A stretch of DNA of 64,000 bases from contig CAMIGX010000001.1 of NCBI GenBank assembly GCA_946221385.1, positions 124,001 to 188,000 on the forward strand, in the 5' to 3' direction. Below the pieces are notes generated by a model that was not told the DNA's origin, did not search any database, and was given only the letters and a program-made list of their open reading frames with translations. The DNA is from an uncultured Propionimicrobium sp. Its GTDB lineage: Bacteria > Actinomycetota > Actinomycetes > Propionibacteriales > Propionibacteriaceae. Below, piece by piece: positions 61,996 to 64,000 of this stretch. Position 1 is the stretch's first letter; each line of letters opens with the position of its first letter. A program made the translations under genes and the position numbers.

Positions 61996-63453
61996 ATGGA
62001 ACTCAACAGGCAAGGCGTCGACCAGATCATCTCCGAACTGAATGATTTGATCGCAAAACCGATCTATTCAATCTCGCCGAACGCTTTACAGCGTTACGAG
62101 AGCGAATATTTCGAGCAGAAATGCGCGAAATCCAAGGCGATGATCGACGAAGCCGTTGAAGTCATCCCTGGCGGCGTGCAACACAATCTGGCCTTCAACC
62201 ACCCATTCCCGCTGGTCTTCACCAAGGCTGAGGGCGCCAAGCTGGTCGACTTGGACGGCAACGAATATCTCGACTTCCTGCAAGCTGGCGGTCCGACCGT
62301 CTTGGGCTCGAATCCACCGTCAGTGCGCGAAAAAGTCATTGAGCTGCTGAACACCTGCGGCCCGTCGACTGGCCTATTCCACGAGTACGAGATGAAGCTC
62401 GCTGAGCTAGTCCGCGACCTGGTGCCCAGCGTCGACATGTTCCGGGCGCTCAACTCCGGCACCGAGGGCTGCATGGTGGCCATTCGCGTCGCCCGCTTGG
62501 CGACCGGCAACAAGCACGTGCTGAAGATGGGCGGCGCCTATCACGGCTGGAGCGATCAGCTCGCCTATGGCTTGCGGGTGCCAGGCAGCAAGTTCACCCA
62601 AGCCAGTGGCGTCCCACTGCCAGTGTTCACTCAGACCGACGAGTTCTTCCCCGGCGATCTGGATGATCTAGAACGCAAGCTGCGCGCCAAGAAGCTGCTG
62701 GGCGGCACGGCAGCGATCATGTTGGAGCCGATCGGCCCCGAATCTGGCACCCGTCCGCTGAGCCGTGAATTCCTCGAAGGCGCAGCCGAGTTGGCACGCA
62801 AATATGGCGCGCTGCTGATCTTTGACGAAGTCGTATCGGCATTCCGCATCTCGCCAGGCGGAGCTCAAAAGCATTACGGCATCACCCCAGATCTGACTGT
62901 CTTCGGCAAGGTCATCGCCGGCGGCTATCCGGGCGCTGGTGGCCTGGGCGGCAAGAAGGAATATATGCGCTTCTTGTCAGCAGGCATCGCGGGCGGTTCT
63001 AAGCAGAAGAAGGCGCTCGTCGGTGGCACCATGGCCGCGACGCCGATCTCGAGTGTCGCCGGCTACTACACACTGAAGGAGATCGCTGAGACTGGCGCTT
63101 GCGAGAAGGCTGCGGCGATGGGCGACCGGCTCACTGATGGCCTGCGCGATCTGATTAAGCGCAAGAATCTGCCCTTCGTGGCATTCAACCAAGGCTCGGT
63201 CTGCCACCTGGAGACCGTCGGCACCATGCACTTCCACATTGACTGGGTCAAGCCGTGGACGATTCCGGATGTCCTCAAGGCCACCAGCGTGCGCAAGAAG
63301 GAAATGGAGCACATGGGTGCGGCCTACATGGCCGAAGGCCTGGTCACCTTGGCCGGCAGCCGACTGTATACGTCAGCCGCCTATGACGAAGCGCTGATCG
63401 ACGACGCCCTAGCTCGCTTCGAGCGGGTCTTCGACCAAGTCGTTCAACTGTGA
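61996..63453 (+). CDS. Class III PLP-dependent aminotransferase
   Basis: A 485-residue fold-type I enzyme related to glutamate-1-semialdehyde aminomutase and acetylornithine-type transaminases. PGGVQHNLAF and YLDFLQAGGPTVLGSNPP at the start; ALNSGTEGCMVAIRVARLAT; the Asp in LLIFDEVVSAFR; the PLP lysine in LTVFGKVIAGGYPGAG. A PGGxxHN segment is typical of the HemL-like group. The ATG at 61996 has GAGGG upstream. Eleven bases lie before the aldolase gene. Substrate unknown. Confidence 0.88.
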   Translation: MELNRQGVDQIISELNDLIAKPIYSISPNALQRYESEYFEQKCAKSKAMIDEAVEVIPGGVQHNLAFNHPFPLVFTKAEGAKLVDLDGNEYLDFLQAGGPTVLGSNPPSVREKVIELLNTCGPSTGLFHEYEMKLAELVRDLVPSVDMFRALNSGTEGCMVAIRVARLATGNKHVLKMGGAYHGWSDQLAYGLRVPGSKFTQASGVPLPVFTQTDEFFPGDLDDLERKLRAKKLLGGTAAIMLEPIGPESGTRPLSREFLEGAAELARKYGALLIFDEVVSAFRISPGGAQKHYGITPDLTVFGKVIAGGYPGAGGLGGKKEYMRFLSAGIAGGSKQKKALVGGTMAATPISSVAGYYTLKEIAETGACEKAAAMGDRLTDGLRDLIKRKNLPFVAFNQGSVCHLETVGTMHFHIDWVKPWTIPDVLKATSVRKKEMEHMGAAYMAEGLVTLAGSRLYTSAAYDEALIDDALARFERVFDQVVQL

Positions 63454-63463
63454 GGCGGGGGCA

Positions 63464-64000
63464 ATGAGCGACGCGCTATTTAATGAACCCGAAGAATTCG
63501 AGCAGACCGAGACAGCCGACCCTGCCGTCAGCGACGGCGGCTTGACCGAACCCGAGTTGACCAATGCCCAATCCATGGGGCCTCGTCAGCGGCTGGTTCG
63601 CTTAGGTCAAGAACTGTTGTCCGACGGGCTGGTGGTGCGCACCTGGGGAAATTTCAGCCTTCGCAGCGACGACGACCATTTCTTGGTGACGCCCAGCGGG
63701 CGGCGCTACGAGACGATGCAGGATGCCGACCTGGCAGACGTCGACGCTGCCGGCGAATGGACTGGACCGCTCAAGCCGTCCGGTGAGACACCTATGCACG
63801 GACTGATCTATCGGGAATTTCCGCAGGCTGGCTGCGTCATTCACACCCATCAGCCCTATGCCTCTGCGTTGACCTTCGAGGCTAGCCCGATCGAGCTCAA
63901 CCCCGACGAAGCCGAAGCCCTCGGGCAGCCGGTCATTCCCGTCGCGCCATATGCGCTGCCGACGACCGGCTGGCTGCACAAGAATGTCGAAAAGACCTAC
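63464..64000 (+). CDS. Class II aldolase/adducin family protein (partial)
   Basis: Runs off the right edge; 179 residues are visible. After an acidic N-terminal extension of about 40 residues come RTWGNFSLRSDDDHFLVTPS, KPSGETPMHGLIYREFPQAG and VIHTHQPYASAL, with the HTH zinc ligands of L-fuculose/L-ribulose phosphate aldolases and epimerases. ATG has GGGGG upstream. Together with the kinase and aminotransferase it suggests breakdown of a sugar or amino-sugar acid, but the substrate is not known. Confidence 0.88.
   Translation, partial: MSDALFNEPEEFEQTETADPAVSDGGLTEPELTNAQSMGPRQRLVRLGQELLSDGLVVRTWGNFSLRSDDDHFLVTPSGRRYETMQDADLADVDAAGEWTGPLKPSGETPMHGLIYREFPQAGCVIHTHQPYASALTFEASPIELNPDEAEALGQPVIPVAPYALPTTGWLHKNVEKTY

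Noticed and set aside
1..64000. tRNA, rRNA, CRISPR array, insertion sequence or phage attachment site
   Set aside because: No cloverleaf-type sequence with a GTTCGA loop, no rRNA segment, no regularly spaced direct repeats and no transposase or integrase product were seen on either strand.

Overview
This is a chromosomal window from a moderately GC-rich actinobacterium. The main signs are two CIRCE sites in front of groES-groEL, an RpfB-type resuscitation factor with DUF348/G5 domains, a GDP-mannose-type glycosyltransferase, WXG100/EspG-like type VII secretion partners, and the order rplQ...rplM-rpsI-glmM-glmS-acpS-nnrD-tsaE-tsaB-rimI-tsaD-groES-groEL. Gene style and order suggest Propionibacteriaceae or a near relative; that placement is an inference.

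Layout. 0-3.6 kb: the end of a DUF4143 ATPase, a fossil groEL 3' end with its own terminator, a GNAT gene, then groEL-groES with promoter and two HrcA sites. 3.7-10 kb: a frameshifted small membrane gene, a THUMP-like methyltransferase, L-lactate dehydrogenase, and the t6A/RimI operon (GNAT-TsaE fusion, TsaB, RimI, TsaD, Nudix). 10-17.3 kb: a mannosyltransferase, nnrD, acpS, an internally deleted glmS, coaA, glmM and rpsI-rplM. 17.6-24.5 kb: EF-G-like factor, trmB, truA, an RsmC-like methyltransferase, csbD, sodA and rpfB. 24.7-30 kb: a second GT4 enzyme and the alpha-type operon infA-rpmJ-rpsM-rpsK-rpsD-rpoA-rplQ. 30.2-36.3 kb: an accessory island with two lipoprotein-family genes, an EspG-like chaperone, a type VII lipase-type effector, a WXG100 protein, a decayed GNAT gene, an intact tandem GNAT gene and a HEAVH protein. 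36.4-39.2 kb: map-adk-secY. 39.7-46.4 kb: a complete peptide ABC transporter operon and a GNAT gene. 46.4-56.7 kb: the S10-spc ribosomal operon from rpsJ to rplO, closed by a strong terminator. 57-64 kb: gltX, a stress-type SDR, GtrA, and a sugar-kinase / class III aminotransferase / class II aldolase cluster that runs off the right edge.

How it fits together. Most genes serve translation: ribosomal proteins, IF-1, RpoA, EF-G-like factor, tRNA modification, GltX, Map and chaperonins. The normally continuous rplO-secY-adk-map-infA run is broken twice, once by the peptide transporter and once by the type VII-associated island. The most notable points are the in-frame loss of about 200 residues from GlmS, the type VII lipase cassette, the fossil groEL tail, the GNAT-TsaE fusion, an extra C-terminal domain on L17, and the uncharacterised kinase/aminotransferase/aldolase cluster. 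No rRNA, tRNA, insertion sequence or CRISPR array was recognised.
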